Part shown: in pieces, positions 7,748 through 16,257 of the stretch | Layout of the letters: each line of letters starts with the position of its first letter | Position numbering within the stretch: the stretch's first letter is position 1 | DNA from: Caulobacter sp. 17J80-11 | GTDB lineage: Bacteria; Pseudomonadota; Alphaproteobacteria; Caulobacterales; Caulobacteraceae | DNA: 64,000 bases | Direction of reading: 5' to 3' | Assembly: GCF_014349105.1 (NCBI RefSeq) | Contig: NZ_JACSJI010000012.1 | Coordinates: 47,108-111,107, forward strand | Notes under the pieces: generated by a model | Told to the model about the DNA's origin: nothing | Databases searched by the model: none | What the model saw: only the letters and a program-made list of their open reading frames with translations | Translations under genes and position numbers: made by a program

Positions 7748-8923
7748 TCAGGCGCGCAGAAGTCCGGTGAGGACCGGAATGCCGTAGAGGCTCTGGGCCG
7801 CCTCGGCGGTCACGTTCGGCGCCAGCCTCGGCAGTTCGCCCACCGCGTTGACGGAGGCGTTCAGCATCTGGGCGGCGATGACCGGATCGACCGGGCGGAT
7901 CGAGCCGTCGGCTATGCCGTCGCTGATCATGGCTGCGAAGCGCCGGCCGATGCGGTCGGAGCGGGCGACGATCTGCTCGCGGATGGCTTCGGGCACCACG
8001 GTCAGGGCCGAGGTGCGTAACAAGGGCCCGCGCTCGGACAGCTGGAAGGCGATCAGGCCCGACACCGCCGCGCACAGCCGGGCCCAGCCGTTCGGGCCGG
8101 AGGCGGCGTGCTGCTCCTGGCGCATCACCTCGTAGGTGCGCGCGAAGCAGTCGACCACCAGGTCGTCCTTGGCCTCGTTGTGGTGGTAGAAGGCGCCCTT
8201 GGTCAGGTTCAGGCTGGCCGAGATCCGCTCGACCGATGCGCCGCGATAGCCCTGGGCGTTGATCAGCCGGGTGGCGGCGATCAGGAAGGTCTCGTCCTCG
8301 GTCTCGGCCGGGGGCGGGGCGGGCGTCGCTTCCACCGTCGCGCCGGCCGGGGCCAGGCCGAAGGCCAGCACGTCGAACATGCGCTCGACCACCCGGGGCA
8401 GGTCCTCGGGATCGTAGGCGTTGAGCCAGATCTCCGACCACAGGGCCTGCTCCAGCAGGATGTTGGCCCGCGCGTTCAGCTCGCGCTTGCTCCAGTCGCG
8501 GTCCGGCGTGCGCATCAGATCGCCCAGCCGGTGGACCATGGCGTTGAACGGCCCCAGCGTCGCGGCTTCGTGCTCGGGGCTGAGCGCGCGCATGTCGCTG
8601 AAGTTGGCGATCGGCGCGGCGCGGCCGGCGCGGACGTCCATCTGCAGCGCCAGCCACAGCTCCAGGAACCGACGCACGCGCGCCTGTGGATCGGCTCCCC
8701 TGGCCGCCTCGGCGATCAGGACGTCGAACCGCTCGATCGCGTTCAGGAAGCAGGCGACCGCCAGGTCTTCCTTCTTGCGGAAGTAGTAGGTCACGCCGCT
8801 GGTGATCAGGCCGACGCTGTCGGCCACTTCCGCCAGGGTCATGCCTTTCACGCCCTTGCGGTTCAGCACGGCGGTCGCGGCGGCGACCACCTCGTCCTTG
8901 CGGCGGGCGTAACGCGTGGTCAA
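7748..8923 (-). CDS. Tandem TetR-type transcriptional regulator
   Basis: A 391-aa protein with two complete TetR-like units in one chain. The first helix-turn-helix is at about residues 8-55 ([20 protein letters not shown]), the second at about 210-258 ([20 protein letters not shown]), each followed by a helical ligand-binding region; a Pro/Ala/Glu-rich linker joins them at about 190-208. Ordinary TetR proteins are ~200 aa and dimerise, so this is a covalent pseudo-dimer. It starts at TTG, overlapping the stop of the upstream acyl-CoA ligase (TTGA), so it is co-translated with the catabolic operon it probably controls. The inducer is likely an acyl-CoA (inference from context). Confidence 0.85.
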   Translation of the reverse strand: MTTRYARRKDEVVAAATAVLNRKGVKGMTLAEVADSVGLITSGVTYYFRKKEDLAVACFLNAIERFDVLIAEAARGADPQARVRRFLELWLALQMDVRAGRAAPIANFSDMRALSPEHEAATLGPFNAMVHRLGDLMRTPDRDWSKRELNARANILLEQALWSEIWLNAYDPEDLPRVVERMFDVLAFGLAPAGATVEATPAPPPAETEDETFLIAATRLINAQGYRGASVERISASLNLTKGAFYHHNEAKDDLVVDCFARTYEVMRQEQHAASGPNGWARLCAAVSGLIAFQLSERGPLLRTSALTVVPEAIREQIVARSDRIGRRFAAMISDGIADGSIRPVDPVIAAQMLNASVNAVGELPRLAPNVTAEAAQSLYGIPVLTGLLRA

Positions 8924-10638
8924 AGGAACAGCTTCTGGAGTTCAGGCTTGAGGATCTTGCCGTTGGCGTTGCGCGGCAGCGGCTCGTCCCAGAACAGCAC
9001 CCGCACCGGCACCTTGAAGGCCGCCAGCCGCTCGCCCACGAAGGCGCGCATGGCCGCCTCGTCGACCTCCGAGCCCGGGCGCAGCGTCACCACCGCCGCC
9101 GGCTCCTCGCCCAGCACCTGGTGGGGCAGGCCGACCAGGGCGGCGTCGACCACCGCCGGGTGTTCGAAGAGGACGTTCTCGACCTCGACGCAGTAGATGT
9201 TCTCGCCGCCGCGGATCAGCATGTCCTTGGCCCGGTCGGCGATGTAGCAGAAGCCTTCTTCATCGAGCCGCGCCAGGTCGCCGGTCTTCAGCCAGCCGTC
9301 GACGAAGGTCGCGGCGGTGGCGTCCGGGTTGTTCCAGTAGCCGCTGACGACGTTTGGGCCCTTGACCCACAGCTCGCCGATCTCGCCAACGGGCAGGTCG
9401 AAGCCGTCGGGGCCCACGATGCGCATCTCTCCGACCGGGAAGGCCGGGCCGCAGCTGCCGGGGCGGTGCTCGTAGTCCTCGCCCTGGTGGTGGGTGAAGG
9501 TGGCGGTGGTCTCGGTCATGCCCCAGCCGGAGCCGGCGATCGCGGCCGGGAAGGTCTCGCGGATGCGCCGCACCAGTTCCGGCGCGGCCGGCGCGCCGCC
9601 GTAGGCGACGTTGACCAGCGACGACAGGTCGTGCTCGGCCAGGGCCGGATGCTCGACCAGCTGCCAGGCGATGGTCGGCACGCCTCCGGCGTGGGTGAGC
9701 TTCTCGCGCGCGATCAGGGCCATGGCCTCGGCCGGCTCCCAGCGGCGCTGGACGGCCAGCTTGGCCCCCTGCACGAACGCGGCGGTCATCAGGGCCTGGC
9801 AGCCGGTGGTGTGGAAGAACGGGATGGAGGCCAGCAAGCCCTTCTGCGGGTCTTCCGGCTTCGGCTCCGGCACGGCCTCGCCTCGGCGCACGTGCACCCG
9901 CGCGGCCGAGAAGGCGGTGTTCATCAGGGTGGTGACGGCGGCCCGGTGGGTGCCGACCGCGCCCTTCGGCCGGCCGGTGGTGCCCGAGGTGTAGAACAGG
10001 CTCGAGTCCGTTTCCGGCGTCAGTTCGACGGCCGGCAGGGCTAAATCGGGGAGGGCGCCCCAGCTGTTCACGGGACCGGTCACGTCCTCGAACCGGCGCA
10101 GGCGCGGCAGGCCCGGATCCTCGTCCGCACGCGCCACCCACACCCGCTCGAGCGTCGGGCAGGAGTCCAGCCGGCCGGCCAGCCGCTCCAGCCGCTGGGC
10201 GTCGGCGATCAGCAGCTTCGCGCCGCTATCCTGCAGGGCGAAGACCAGCTCCTGGCCTGTCCACCAGGCGTTCAGCGGCGTGGCCACCGCGCCGGCCAGC
10301 ACCGCGCCGAAATAGGCGGCCGGCCACTCCGGCAGGTTGCGCATGGCGATCGCCACCCGGTCGCCCGGCTTCACGCCGTCGGCGATCAGGGCGTGGGCGA
10401 CGGCCAGGGCCGCGCGGGCGAAGCCCTCGAAGTCGGTGCGTTCGTCCTCGTGGATCAGGAAGTCGCGCGTCCCGTGGGCCCGGCCCATCAGGAAGACTTC
10501 GCGCAGGGTCGGCGGCGCGTTCTTCCAGACCTTGGTGACGACCCCGCGGATCTCCGCCTCGCCCACCTCGAACGGCGATCCGGGCCGGCACATCAGCGCG
10601 TGCGCCTGGGCGAGGGACATGGCGGGGAAGGCGGACAT
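8920..10638 (-). CDS. AMP-dependent acyl-CoA ligase
   Basis: A 572-aa adenylate-forming enzyme that activates a carboxylic acid with ATP and CoA. The P-loop is FYTSGTTGRPKGAVGTH, followed by GWGMTETTATF (A5 motif), DGWLKTGDLARLDEEGF (A7), DRAKDMLIRGGENIYC (A8) and NANGKILKPEL with the C-terminal catalytic lysine (A10). A fatty, aromatic or polycyclic acid is possible. MSAFPAM was chosen as the start because the longer upstream reading (from 10692) is encoded by a palindromic repeat. The 3' end overlaps the TetR start. It probably initiates the beta-oxidation pathway encoded by the island. Confidence 0.9.
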   Translation of the reverse strand: MSAFPAMSLAQAHALMCRPGSPFEVGEAEIRGVVTKVWKNAPPTLREVFLMGRAHGTRDFLIHEDERTDFEGFARAALAVAHALIADGVKPGDRVAIAMRNLPEWPAAYFGAVLAGAVATPLNAWWTGQELVFALQDSGAKLLIADAQRLERLAGRLDSCPTLERVWVARADEDPGLPRLRRFEDVTGPVNSWGALPDLALPAVELTPETDSSLFYTSGTTGRPKGAVGTHRAAVTTLMNTAFSAARVHVRRGEAVPEPKPEDPQKGLLASIPFFHTTGCQALMTAAFVQGAKLAVQRRWEPAEAMALIAREKLTHAGGVPTIAWQLVEHPALAEHDLSSLVNVAYGGAPAAPELVRRIRETFPAAIAGSGWGMTETTATFTHHQGEDYEHRPGSCGPAFPVGEMRIVGPDGFDLPVGEIGELWVKGPNVVSGYWNNPDATAATFVDGWLKTGDLARLDEEGFCYIADRAKDMLIRGGENIYCVEVENVLFEHPAVVDAALVGLPHQVLGEEPAAVVTLRPGSEVDEAAMRAFVGERLAAFKVPVRVLFWDEPLPRNANGKILKPELQKLFL

Positions 10639-10650
10639 CAGCGGCTCCAT

Positions 10651-10842
10651 TCTTCCCCTCTCCCCTTGAGGGAGAGGGAGGGCCCCGCGCACCGGAGCCC
10701 GCTGCCAGCGGGCGGAGGTCTGCGCGGGAGGGTGAGGGGTCGCACGGCGCTGGTTGCGAAACCCCTCATCCTCCCGCGCGGACCTTCGGCCCCAAGGGCC
10801 TCCGGTGCGCGGGGCCCTCCTTCTCCCTCAGGGGGAGAAGGC
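10651..10842. repeat. Palindromic repeat element (family A variant)
   Basis: Inverted arms beginning CCCTCTCCCCTTGAGGGAGAGGG and ending CTCCTTCTCCCTCAGGGGGAGAAGG, with internal complementary blocks GGCCCCGCGCACCGGAG / CTCCGGTGCGCGGGGCC and GCGCGGGAGG-TGAGGGGT / ACCCCTCATCCTCCCGCGC. It fills the gap between the acyl-CoA dehydrogenase and ligase genes, both on the minus strand, so it lies within the operon transcript, where it could form a strong RNA hairpin. Confidence 0.85.
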
Positions 10843-10844
10843 TC

Positions 10845-11984
10845 CTAGTAGCCGCCCAGCTTCGCCAGGCGGTCGGCGTGAAAGGCGTCGTCGCCGAACA
10901 GCTCCTGGGCGACGCGGACGCGCTTCATGAAGAAGCCGATGTCGAACTCGTCGGTCATGCCGACGCCGCCGTGCATCTGCACCGCCTCCTGCGCCGCGAG
11001 CGTCGCGGTGGTCCCGGCCCGGGCCTTGGCCACGGCCACGATCGGGGCGGCGGCGTCGAACTGTTCGTCCAGCGTCTGCAGCGCCTTCAGCACGGCCGAG
11101 CGGGTGATCTCCAGCTCGGTGTAGAGGTGGGCGCAGCGGTGCTGCAGGGCCTGGAATTCGCCCACGGCCTTGCTGAACTGCTTGCGCTCCTTGAGGTAGG
11201 ACAGCGTCCGCCCGAACGCCTCTTCCCCGGCGCCGGTCATCTCGGCGGCGACGGCCGCGCGGCCGACGTTGAGCACGCTTTCCAGCAGCCCCCACCCGCC
11301 GTCGACCTCGCCCAGCACGGCGTCCGCGTCGACCTCGACATCAGCGAAGGCCAGGCGCGCGGCGTTGTGGCTGTCGACCATCTGGGTGCGCTCGGTCGCG
11401 ACGCCGGCAGCCTTCGGATCGACCAGGAACAGGGTCAGGCCGTCGATCTCGCCGGGCGCGCCGGCCGTCCGGGCCGCCACGATCAGCCGGTCGGCGACGT
11501 GGCCGTCGACCACGAAGGTCTTGGTCCCGTTCAGCCGGAAGCCGTTGCCCGAGCGCTCGGCCCGCAGCTCGGTCTTGGCCGGCCCGTGCTTGGCGTGCTC
11601 GTCGACGGCCAGGGCGAACAGGCGCTCGCCGGCCACGATGGCCGGCAGGTGCTCGGCCTTGTGCGCTTCGGAGCCGCCGCGGACCAGGGCGGTCACCGCC
11701 AGCAGGGCCGTCGACAGGAACGGGGAGGGCGTCAGGTTGCGGCCGATCTCCTCCATCACCACCCCGGCCTCGACGTGGCCGAGGCCCAGGCCGCCGTGGG
11801 CCTCGGGCGTGAGGATCCCGGTGAAGCCCATCTCGGCGAAGCCCTTCCACAGCTCGCGCGAGAAGCCGTCGGCGTCGCGGCGGTCGCGCAGCGCGCGCAG
11901 CTGCGCCACCGGGCCGTTCTCGGCGAGGAAGCCGCGCGCGGTGTCGCGCAGCATGGTCTGTTCGTCGTTCAGCAGCAGCGGCAT
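10845..11984 (-). CDS. Acyl-CoA dehydrogenase, beta-like subunit without the usual EGT motif
   Basis: A 379-aa acyl-CoA dehydrogenase with the N-terminal helical domain, the middle beta domain (FRLNGTKTFVVDG) and the C-terminal helical domain (VQMHGGVGMTDEFDIGFFMKR). Where homotetrameric enzymes have a Y/I-EG(G)TSE segment near the C-terminus carrying the catalytic glutamate, this protein reads RVAQELFGDDAFHADRLA. That pattern is known from one partner of alpha2-beta2 heterotetrameric dehydrogenases acting on bulky CoA thioesters such as steroid side chains. It lies 4 bp downstream of a second dehydrogenase that has the motif, so a heteromer is likely (inference). FAD would be bound at the subunit interface. 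Confidence 0.88.
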   Translation of the reverse strand: MPLLLNDEQTMLRDTARGFLAENGPVAQLRALRDRRDADGFSRELWKGFAEMGFTGILTPEAHGGLGLGHVEAGVVMEEIGRNLTPSPFLSTALLAVTALVRGGSEAHKAEHLPAIVAGERLFALAVDEHAKHGPAKTELRAERSGNGFRLNGTKTFVVDGHVADRLIVAARTAGAPGEIDGLTLFLVDPKAAGVATERTQMVDSHNAARLAFADVEVDADAVLGEVDGGWGLLESVLNVGRAAVAAEMTGAGEEAFGRTLSYLKERKQFSKAVGEFQALQHRCAHLYTELEITRSAVLKALQTLDEQFDAAAPIVAVAKARAGTTATLAAQEAVQMHGGVGMTDEFDIGFFMKRVRVAQELFGDDAFHADRLAKLGGY

Positions 11985-11988
11985 GGGA

Positions 11989-13170
11989 TCAGGCCCCCGG
12001 CAGGTCGAGGATGCGCTTGGCGATGATGTTGAGCTGGACCTCGCTGGTCCCGCCCTCGATGGAGTTGGCCTTGGTGCGCAGCCAGTCGCGCGCGGCGGCG
12101 CCGTCCTTCGAGCGCTCGCCCTCCCACTCAAGGGCGTCCGAGCCGCCGGCCGACATGAGCAGCTCGTGGCGGCGCTTGTTCAGCTCCGAGCCGTAGTACT
12201 TCAGTGCCGAGGCGAAGGCCGGGTTGCCCTGGCGCGCCTTGGCCATGTCGCCGGCCCGCTCCAGGGTCAGGCGGAAGGCGATGGCGTCGACCTCCAGCTG
12301 GGCGATCTTGGCGCGCAGCAGCGGATCGGCCAGTTGGCCGTTCTCGATCCCGACGCTCTCGGCCGCGACCAGGCCCAGCGGACGGTGGCCTGCGACCTCG
12401 CCCATGGCCCCGATCATCTCGCGCTCATGGCCCAGCAGGTATTTGGCCACGTCCCAGCCGCGGTTCAGCTCGCCGACCAGGTTGGCCTTGGGCACCTTCA
12501 CGTCGGTGAAGAAGGTCTCGCAGAAGGGCGACTTGCCCGAGATCAGGGTGATCGGCTTGGTCGTCACGCCCGGCGTCGTCATGTCGAACAGCACGAAGCT
12601 GATGCCGAGGTGCTTGGGCGCGGAGAAGTCGGTGCGCACCAGGCAGAAGATCCAGTCGGCCTTGTCGGCGTAGGAGGTCCAGATCTTCTGGCCGTTGACC
12701 ACCCAGTGGTCGCCGGCGTCGTCGGCGCGGGTCTGCAGCGAGGCCAGGTCGGAGCCGGCGTTCGGCTCGGAATAACCCTGGCACCAGCGGATCTCGCCGC
12801 GCGCGATCTTCGGCAGGTGCTCCTGCTTCTGTTCTTCGGTGCCGTACTTCAGCAGGGCCGGGCCCAGCATCCAGATGCCGAAGCTGGACAGGGGGAGGCG
12901 GGCGTTGATGCGGCCCATCTCCTGGCGCAGCACCTTGGCCTCCTCGCGCGACAAGCCGCCGCCGCCGTACTCGCGCGGCCATTCCGGCACGGTCCAGCCC
13001 TTGTCGGCCATGCGCTCCAGCCAGACGCGCTGGGCCTCGGACTGGAAGGTCCACTTGCGCCCGCCCCAGCAGGCGTCCTCGAAGCCCGAGGTCGGCTCGC
13101 GCATCTCGGCCGGGCAGTTCGCCTCCAGCCAGGCCCGCGTCTGCGCGCGGAAGGCGGTCAGGTCGGTCAT
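11989..13170 (-). CDS. Acyl-CoA dehydrogenase with catalytic EGGTSE motif
   Basis: A 393-aa FAD-dependent acyl-CoA dehydrogenase. Visible features are WPREYGGGGLS, WCQGYSEPNAGSDLASLQT (flavin and acyl binding), HWVVNGQKIWTS, and IEGGTSEVQLNIIAKRIL, whose glutamate matches the catalytic base position. It introduces the alpha-beta double bond in an acyl-CoA. Its stop is 4 nt from the start of the companion dehydrogenase, and its start overlaps the stop of the upstream MDR gene, showing tight operon packing. It is best read as the alpha partner of a heteromeric enzyme. Confidence 0.92.
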   Translation of the reverse strand: MTDLTAFRAQTRAWLEANCPAEMREPTSGFEDACWGGRKWTFQSEAQRVWLERMADKGWTVPEWPREYGGGGLSREEAKVLRQEMGRINARLPLSSFGIWMLGPALLKYGTEEQKQEHLPKIARGEIRWCQGYSEPNAGSDLASLQTRADDAGDHWVVNGQKIWTSYADKADWIFCLVRTDFSAPKHLGISFVLFDMTTPGVTTKPITLISGKSPFCETFFTDVKVPKANLVGELNRGWDVAKYLLGHEREMIGAMGEVAGHRPLGLVAAESVGIENGQLADPLLRAKIAQLEVDAIAFRLTLERAGDMAKARQGNPAFASALKYYGSELNKRRHELLMSAGGSDALEWEGERSKDGAAARDWLRTKANSIEGGTSEVQLNIIAKRILDLPGA

Positions 13171-14174
13171 TGCGCCTCTCCCAGGGTCACCACCAGCTTG
13201 CCCAGCGCCTCGCGCCGGGCCAGCCGCGCGATGGCCTCGCCGGCGCGGGCCAGCGGGAAGCGCTCGGAGATCTCCGGCTTGATCTTGCCGGCGGCGTAGA
13301 GCGCGAACAGCTCGCGCACGTTGGCGGCGTGGCGCTTGGGCTCGCGCGCGGCGAAGGCGCCCCAGAACACGCCCACCACCTGGCAGGCCTTAAGCAAGGT
13401 GAGGTTCAGCGGCAGCTTGGGGATGCCGGCCGGGAAGCCGACCACCAGGTGACGGCCCTCCCAGGCGATGGCCCGGAGCGCCGCTTCCGAATAGTCGCCG
13501 CCCACGGGGTCGTAGATCACGTCCGCGCCGTTCGGCCCGACCGCTTCCTTGAACAGGGCGCCCAGAGCCTTCCTGCCCGCGTCGTCGAACGGGCCGCGCG
13601 GATAGACCACCGCCGCGTCGGCGCCGTGCGCCTTGCAGAATTCGGCCTTCTCCTCGGAGGACACGGCGGCGATCACGCGCGCGCCCATGGCCTTGCCCAG
13701 CTCGATCGCCGCCAGGCCCACGCCGCCGGCCGCGCCCAGCACCAGCAGGGTTTCGCCGGCCGCAAGCTTGGCCCGGTCCTTCAGGGCGTGGTGCGAGGTG
13801 GCGTAGGTCAACAGGAAGGCCGCCGCCTCGTCGAACGGCACGCTGTCGGGGAAGGGGACGCAGGCTTCGGCCCGCACCACCATCTTCTCGGCCAGCCCGC
13901 CCCAGCCCGGCACGGCGATCACCCGCTGGCCGACGGACAGGCTCGTGACGCCTTCGCCCAGAGCCTCGACCGCGCCCGCGATCTCGCCGCCCGGCGCGAA
14001 CGGGCGTTCGGGCCGGAACTGGTACTTGTCCTCGATGATCAGGGTGTCGGGGTAGTTGATCCCGCAGGCGCGTACGGCCACGACCACCTCGCCCTTGCCG
14101 GGCGTCGGATCGGGCAGGTCGGTCAGGACCAGGGTCTCGGGCCCGCCGGGGGCGGTGCTGAGCAGGGCTTTCAT
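13167..14174 (-). CDS. NADPH:quinone oxidoreductase-like MDR protein
   Basis: A 335-aa medium-chain dehydrogenase/reductase without the catalytic-zinc ligands. CGINYPDTLIIEDKYQ is the QOR-type N-terminal signature, GGEIAGAVEALGEGV follows, and LVLGAAGGVGLAAIELGKA is the NADP-binding Rossmann motif (AxxGGxG). It could be a quinone reductase or an enoyl-CoA reductase; the operon context of CoA-thioester metabolism slightly favours the latter, but sequence cannot decide. The start ATG lies 26 nt from the stop of the upstream SDR gene and the stop overlaps the next start. Confidence 0.88.
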   Translation of the reverse strand: MKALLSTAPGGPETLVLTDLPDPTPGKGEVVVAVRACGINYPDTLIIEDKYQFRPERPFAPGGEIAGAVEALGEGVTSLSVGQRVIAVPGWGGLAEKMVVRAEACVPFPDSVPFDEAAAFLLTYATSHHALKDRAKLAAGETLLVLGAAGGVGLAAIELGKAMGARVIAAVSSEEKAEFCKAHGADAAVVYPRGPFDDAGRKALGALFKEAVGPNGADVIYDPVGGDYSEAALRAIAWEGRHLVVGFPAGIPKLPLNLTLLKACQVVGVFWGAFAAREPKRHAANVRELFALYAAGKIKPEISERFPLARAGEAIARLARREALGKLVVTLGEAQ

Positions 14175-14199
14175 GCCGCTCTCCTGGGTTTGTGCGGGA

Positions 14200-14976
14200 T
14201 CAGAACTGCGCGCCGATGGTCACGCCGCCGTCGACCACGATCTTCTGGCCGGTCATGAAGGCGCCGGCCTTCGAGGCCAGGAACACCGCCGCGCCGGCGA
14301 TCTCGTCCGGCTCGCCGATGCGGCCCAGCGGGGCGCCGCGGGTCACCTTCTTCAGGGTGTCGGGGTTCTCCCACAGGGCGCGGGCGAAGTCGGTGCGCAC
14401 CAGGCCCGGCGCGATGCAGTTGACCCGGATGTTGTCGCGGCCCAGCTCGACGGCCAGGTTGCGGGCCAGCTGGAAGTCGGCCGCCTTGGAGACGTTGTAG
14501 GCGCCGATGAAGGCGTCGCCGCGCAGACCGCCGATCGACGAGACGATAATGATCGCTCCGTCCTTGCGTTCGCGCATCTGCGGCGCGACCAGCTGCACCA
14601 GCCAGTTGTTGGCCAGCACGTTGTTCTCGAAGATCTTGCGGAAGGCGTCGTCCTCGATGTCGAGGATCGAGCCGTAGTGCGGGTTGGACGCCGCGTTGCA
14701 GACCAGCACGTCGATCATGCCGAAGGTCTGGACGGTGGTCTCGACCAGCCGCTGCAGGTCCTCCTTGGAGGAGATGTTGGCCGGGCAGGCGAGCGCCGTG
14801 CCCTCGCCGTACTTCGCGTCGATCTCGCGGGCGACCTCGTCGCAGGCGGCCGCCTTGCGCGAGGAGATCACCACCTTGGCCCCGTGTTCGGCCATGCGCT
14901 CGGCGATGGCCTTGCCGATGCCGCGCGAGGAGCCGGTGATGACCGCGACTTTGCCGTTCAGGTCGAACAGGGACAT
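14200..14976 (-). CDS. SDR family oxidoreductase (minus-strand operon leader)
   Basis: A 258-aa classical short-chain dehydrogenase. ITGSSRGIGKAIAERMAEHG binds the dinucleotide, VLVCNAAS replaces NNAG, the catalytic serine is in IIVSSIGG, and YNVSK supplies the tyrosine and lysine. C-terminal IAPGLVRTDFA and GQKIVVDGG are typical of FabG/DHRS4-like enzymes. It would oxidise a 3-hydroxyacyl-CoA or reduce a keto group. The start MSLFDLNGK was chosen because the extra upstream codons lack homology. It begins the minus-strand operon and is divergent from the plus-strand SDR. Confidence 0.9.
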   Translation of the reverse strand: MSLFDLNGKVAVITGSSRGIGKAIAERMAEHGAKVVISSRKAAACDEVAREIDAKYGEGTALACPANISSKEDLQRLVETTVQTFGMIDVLVCNAASNPHYGSILDIEDDAFRKIFENNVLANNWLVQLVAPQMRERKDGAIIIVSSIGGLRGDAFIGAYNVSKAADFQLARNLAVELGRDNIRVNCIAPGLVRTDFARALWENPDTLKKVTRGAPLGRIGEPDEIAGAAVFLASKAGAFMTGQKIVVDGGVTIGAQF

Positions 14977-15147
14977 GGGGCGTCTTCTCCATACCGCCCT
15001 TTTGGAGGGGGTTGACGCGAACCTTATCCGGGCGCGACTGAGTGGCAAGCCGGTTTTTCAAAAATGACCGGGCGCGGCGAAGCGACCCTTGCCATGCAAT
15101 GGAAATCGGCTCGATAGTGCCCGTACCGTAACTTTGGTGGATACGAG

Positions 15148-16059
15148 ATGACGATCCGATTCGACGGCCGCGTGGCCATCGTGACCGGGGCTGGGAACGG
15201 CCTGGGCCGCCAGCACGCCCTGGCGCTCGCCGCCCGCGGCGCGAAGGTGGTGGTGAACGACCTCGGAAGCGCCCGTGACGGCGCCGGCGCCAGCTCGGCG
15301 GCCGCGGAAGCGGTCGTCGAGGAGATCCGCGCGGCTGGCGGCGAGGCGATCGCCAACGGCGCCTCGGTCACCGACATGGCCGCGGTCGAGGCCATGGTGC
15401 AGCAGGCGATGGACGCCTGGGGCCGGGTCGACATCCTGGTCAACAACGCCGGCGTCCTGCGCGACAAGACCTTCGCCAAGATGAGCGTCGAGGACTTCCG
15501 CTTCGTCATGGACGTGCACCTGATGGGCGCGGTCCACTGCACCAAGGCGGTGTGGGAGATCATGCGGGCCCAGAACTACGGCCGCATCGTCATGACCACC
15601 TCCTCTTCGGGCCTGTACGGCAACTTCGGCCAGTCCAACTACGGCGCGGCCAAGATGGCCCTGGTCGGCCTGATGCAGACCCTGTCGCTGGAAGGCGCCA
15701 AGAACGACATCCGGGTGAACTGCCTGGCCCCGACCGCCGCCACCCGCATGACCGAGGACCTGATGCCGCCGGAGGTGCTGGCCCTGCTGAAGCCGGAGAC
15801 GGTGACGCCTGGCGTCATCCACCTGGTCAGCGAGAACGCGCCGACCCGAGCCATCCTGTGCGCCGGGGCCGGCTCTTTCGAGCGCGCCCACATCGGCCTG
15901 ACCCAGGGGATCTTCGTCGGCGACGTCGAGGACGCGGCCGAACAGGTCGCCGCCCGCTTCGAGGCGGTGTCCGACCGCACCGGCGACCTGGTGCCCGAAA
16001 GCGGCGCCGCCCAAGGCATGGTCGAGCTGACCAAGGCCAACCAGACCAAGGCTGCTTAG
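15148..16059 (+). CDS. SDR of multifunctional-enzyme-2 type (3-hydroxyacyl-CoA dehydrogenase)
   Basis: A 303-aa SDR resembling the dehydrogenase domain of peroxisomal multifunctional enzyme type 2, which oxidises (3R)-hydroxyacyl-CoA. Features are IVTGAGNGLGRQHALALAARG, the long insert NDLGSARDGAGAS typical of this group, NNAGVLRDKTFAKM, the serines of TTSSSG, and YGAAK. It stands at the head of the plus-strand half of the island, with the MaoC hydratases whose R-product it could use. The 171-bp divergent gap from the minus-strand SDR should hold both promoters. Confidence 0.92.
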   Translation: MTIRFDGRVAIVTGAGNGLGRQHALALAARGAKVVVNDLGSARDGAGASSAAAEAVVEEIRAAGGEAIANGASVTDMAAVEAMVQQAMDAWGRVDILVNNAGVLRDKTFAKMSVEDFRFVMDVHLMGAVHCTKAVWEIMRAQNYGRIVMTTSSSGLYGNFGQSNYGAAKMALVGLMQTLSLEGAKNDIRVNCLAPTAATRMTEDLMPPEVLALLKPETVTPGVIHLVSENAPTRAILCAGAGSFERAHIGLTQGIFVGDVEDAAEQVAARFEAVSDRTGDLVPESGAAQGMVELTKANQTKAA

Positions 16060-16067
16060 TGCTGATT

Positions 16068-16236
16068 TCCTTCTCCCCTTGCGGGAGAAGGTGGCCGGCG
16101 GAGCCGGCCGGATGAGGGGTGTCGGCGCCGCGATCTCAGATCCTCGCGCCGGGCATCCCACGACCGGCCCCCGTCGTGCCGACACCCCTCATCCGACGCG
16201 CTCCGCGCGCCACCTTCTCCCGCAAGGGGAGAAGGG
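16068..16236. repeat. Palindromic repeat element (family A)
   Basis: Outer hairpin CCTTCTCCCCTTGCGGGAGAAGG occurs at the left end and its complement-type copy at the right. Inner blocks GATGAGGGGTGTCGGC and GCCGACACCCCTCATC are exact complements. Arms of about 65 bp flank a 35-40-bp loop. It fills the gap between the SDR and thiolase genes. The same family occurs at 61546-61715, with half-copies at 34596 and 42923. Confidence 0.9.
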
Positions 16237-16257
16237 AAGAACTGAAGGACCTTCCGA

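Noticed and set aside
7748..8923. Double TetR as two genes merged by a sequencing error
   Set aside because: The linker is an in-frame Pro/Ala/Glu-rich stretch without an internal ribosome-binding site or methionine start at the second domain.
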